NCBI GenBank assembly: GCA_947488325.1
Contig: CANKYZ010000002.1
Span: 434,001 to 498,000 of the forward strand
Length of the DNA: 64,000 bases
From: an uncultured Erythrobacter sp.
GTDB taxonomy: Bacteria > Pseudomonadota > Alphaproteobacteria > Sphingomonadales > Sphingomonadaceae
Direction: 5' to 3'
Position numbers and translations under genes: made by a program. A model generated the notes under the pieces. That model did no database searches. It saw nothing but the letters and a program-made list of their open reading frames with translations, and was not told where the DNA came from. Positions 62,993 through 64,000 of this stretch are shown here, one piece after another (position 1 is the stretch's first letter; each line of letters begins with the position of its first letter).

Positions 62993-64000
62993 CTAACTCT
63001 TAAAACCCATATCCAAGAAGCCCGGTTTTGGACCGTTCCACTCGCCCGCAGGCACGGGCTCATCGTCCTGATTTCGGCCCCCATTATGCGGGCGTGATGA
63101 ACCGCTTGAACGGGGTTTGCGCTCAGGCTTCACTTCACGCGGTTCCTCAGAGCGTTCTGGCTTGTCTTCAGAGCGACTATGCGCGGCTTCCGACTTAGGA
63201 GCGCGGTCGCGGGTTTCTTCCTTGGCACGGCGCGGTTTGCGGGTCCTGGGTGCTTCGTCCATCCGTTCGTCGCCGCGTTTGCGGCTTCGGCTGCGCCTTG
63301 GCTTTTCGTCGCGCGGCTTGTCTTCATTTGATTTGTCGTCACGCGTTTCATCTTGGTCGGGCTTGTCGCCACCATCAGGCTTTGCGTCAGGCTTAACCGC
63401 AGGATCGACCAGCTCGACGCGAACGTCTGATTTGCCGAACACCTTAATCTTACCGCCGGTCAGCTTTTCAACATTGTCGATAGCTTCGGCGTCTTCATCG
63501 GACACCAGCGTGAATGCGCGGCCTTTGGCCCCTGCCCGCCCCGTGCGGCCAACCCTGTGGACGTAATCATCGGGATGCCACGGCGTGTCGTAATTGAAGA
63601 CGTGGCTGACACCTTTAATGTCGAGCCCGCGTGCGGCGACATCGGACGCCACTAGAATGTTCACATCGCCCGATTTAAACCGTTCAAGCTCTTTCAACCG
63701 CGACGATTGGTCCATGTCACCATGGATTTCACTGCTTGCAAAGCCGCGTTTCTGCAAATGCTTATTCAGATCGCGGACCGTAGTTTTGCGATTGGCAAAG
63801 ATGATCGCAGTTTCCATCTGATCATTTTGCAGCAACCATTCAAGCGTATCGCGTTTTTGACGCGCCTTAACCGGCACTTTGAATGCGGTGATATTTTTGT
63901 TGGAAGAGGCGGCGCGTTCGGTCTCTATCCGTTTGGGATTGGTGAGGAATGTCTTGGCCAGTTTCGCAATAGGCGGCGGCATTGTTGCCGAAAACAGCAT
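62993..64000 (-). CDS. DEAD-box RNA helicase, C-terminal part (5' end outside window)
   Basis: The frame is open to the window edge. It contains motif III SAT near residue 4-6 of the visible part, motif IV AIIFANRKTT, motif V ASDVAARGLDIKGVSHVFNYD, and motif VI HRVGRTGRAG, then a long tail of Arg/Lys/Glu/Asp and Pro (about 120 residues) typical of RhlE/CsdA-type alphaproteobacterial helicases. The N-terminal helicase domain lies beyond position 64000. RhlE-like naming is likely but not certain. Confidence 0.9.
   Translation of the reverse strand: MLFSATMPPPIAKLAKTFLTNPKRIETERAASSNKNITAFKVPVKARQKRDTLEWLLQNDQMETAIIFANRKTTVRDLNKHLQKRGFASSEIHGDMDQSSRLKELERFKSGDVNILVASDVAARGLDIKGVSHVFNYDTPWHPDDYVHRVGRTGRAGAKGRAFTLVSDEDAEAIDNVEKLTGGKIKVFGKSDVRVELVDPAVKPDAKPDGGDKPDQDETRDDKSNEDKPRDEKPRRSRSRKRGDERMDEAPRTRKPRRAKEETRDRAPKSEAAHSRSEDKPERSEEPREVKPERKPRSSGSSRPHNGGRNQDDEPVPAGEWNGPKPGFLDMGFKS

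Noticed and set aside
1..64000. CRISPR array, insertion sequence or prophage
   Set aside because: No regularly spaced repeats, transposase, integrase or phage structural gene seen.

Overview
The window looks like chromosomal DNA of an alphaproteobacterium, most probably a sphingomonad of the Erythrobacteraceae type. This is inferred from gene content and architecture: two F0 b-type subunits (b and b') in the order I-a-c-b'-b, a FYDLN-acid (TIGR02300) protein, an aroA-cmk-rpsA neighbourhood, a GTTC-N7-GTTC SOS box in front of uvrD, and many closely packed or 4-nt-overlapping genes. No prophage, insertion sequence, CRISPR array or rRNA was seen. There is one tRNA, tRNA-Ala(GGC). Most of the window is housekeeping, with a few accessory insertions.

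Layout. 0-7.2 kb: a cut-off beta-propeller lipoprotein, fabD behind a long hairpin, and a divergent LD-carboxypeptidase / Mpl-like Mur ligase pair (murein recycling; an AmpG-like permease at 55-56.4 kb fits the same pathway). An AT-rich scar at 5.0-6.2 kb follows, in which a secreted-protein gene has decayed, then a DUF808 membrane protein. 7.3-10.3 kb: rpsF-rpsR-rplI, a triplicated terminator tail, and AMP nucleosidase. 10.4-22.3 kb: a chemoreceptor-like protein with a degenerate signalling tip; a minus-strand run of peptidase M2, lipoproteins, hydrolase, isomerase and asd; an alpha/beta-hydrolase gene stopped by an in-frame TAG; and a secreted S9 (DPP-IV-type) peptidase. 22.4-29.3 kb: the SRP/ribosome operon ffh-rpsP-rimM-...-trmD-rplS, in which four unrelated genes sit between rimM and trmD: a GRDP-like protein, a membrane protein with a Cys/Gly-rich tail, a nitrilase and a small membrane protein. 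29.4-35 kb: TIGR02300 protein, then aroA, a small membrane protein, cmk and rpsA, with one antisense lipoprotein. 35-44.4 kb: glyoxalase II, quinone oxidoreductase, the F0 operon, the ydbH-ynbE-ydbL envelope-lipid trio and radC. 44.4-46.6 kb: a fusion of two DoxX-like membrane modules with a type II NADH dehydrogenase. 46.8-55 kb: purB, lapA, pyrF, then trpF-trpB-(small membrane protein)-trpA-accD-folC. 55-64 kb: AmpG, a Rieske oxygenase, a pseudouridine synthase, rsmD, SOS-boxed uvrD, two secreted hypotheticals and a cut-off DEAD-box RNA helicase.

The items most worth following are the four-gene insertion in the rimM/trmD operon (especially the GRDP-like / Cys-Gly-tail pair), the DoxX-DoxX-NDH2 fusion, several intercistronic hairpins placed where expression levels must differ (rpsP/rimM, atpE/atpF'), the decayed secreted gene at 5-6.1 kb, and the recoded tip of the chemoreceptor-like protein.
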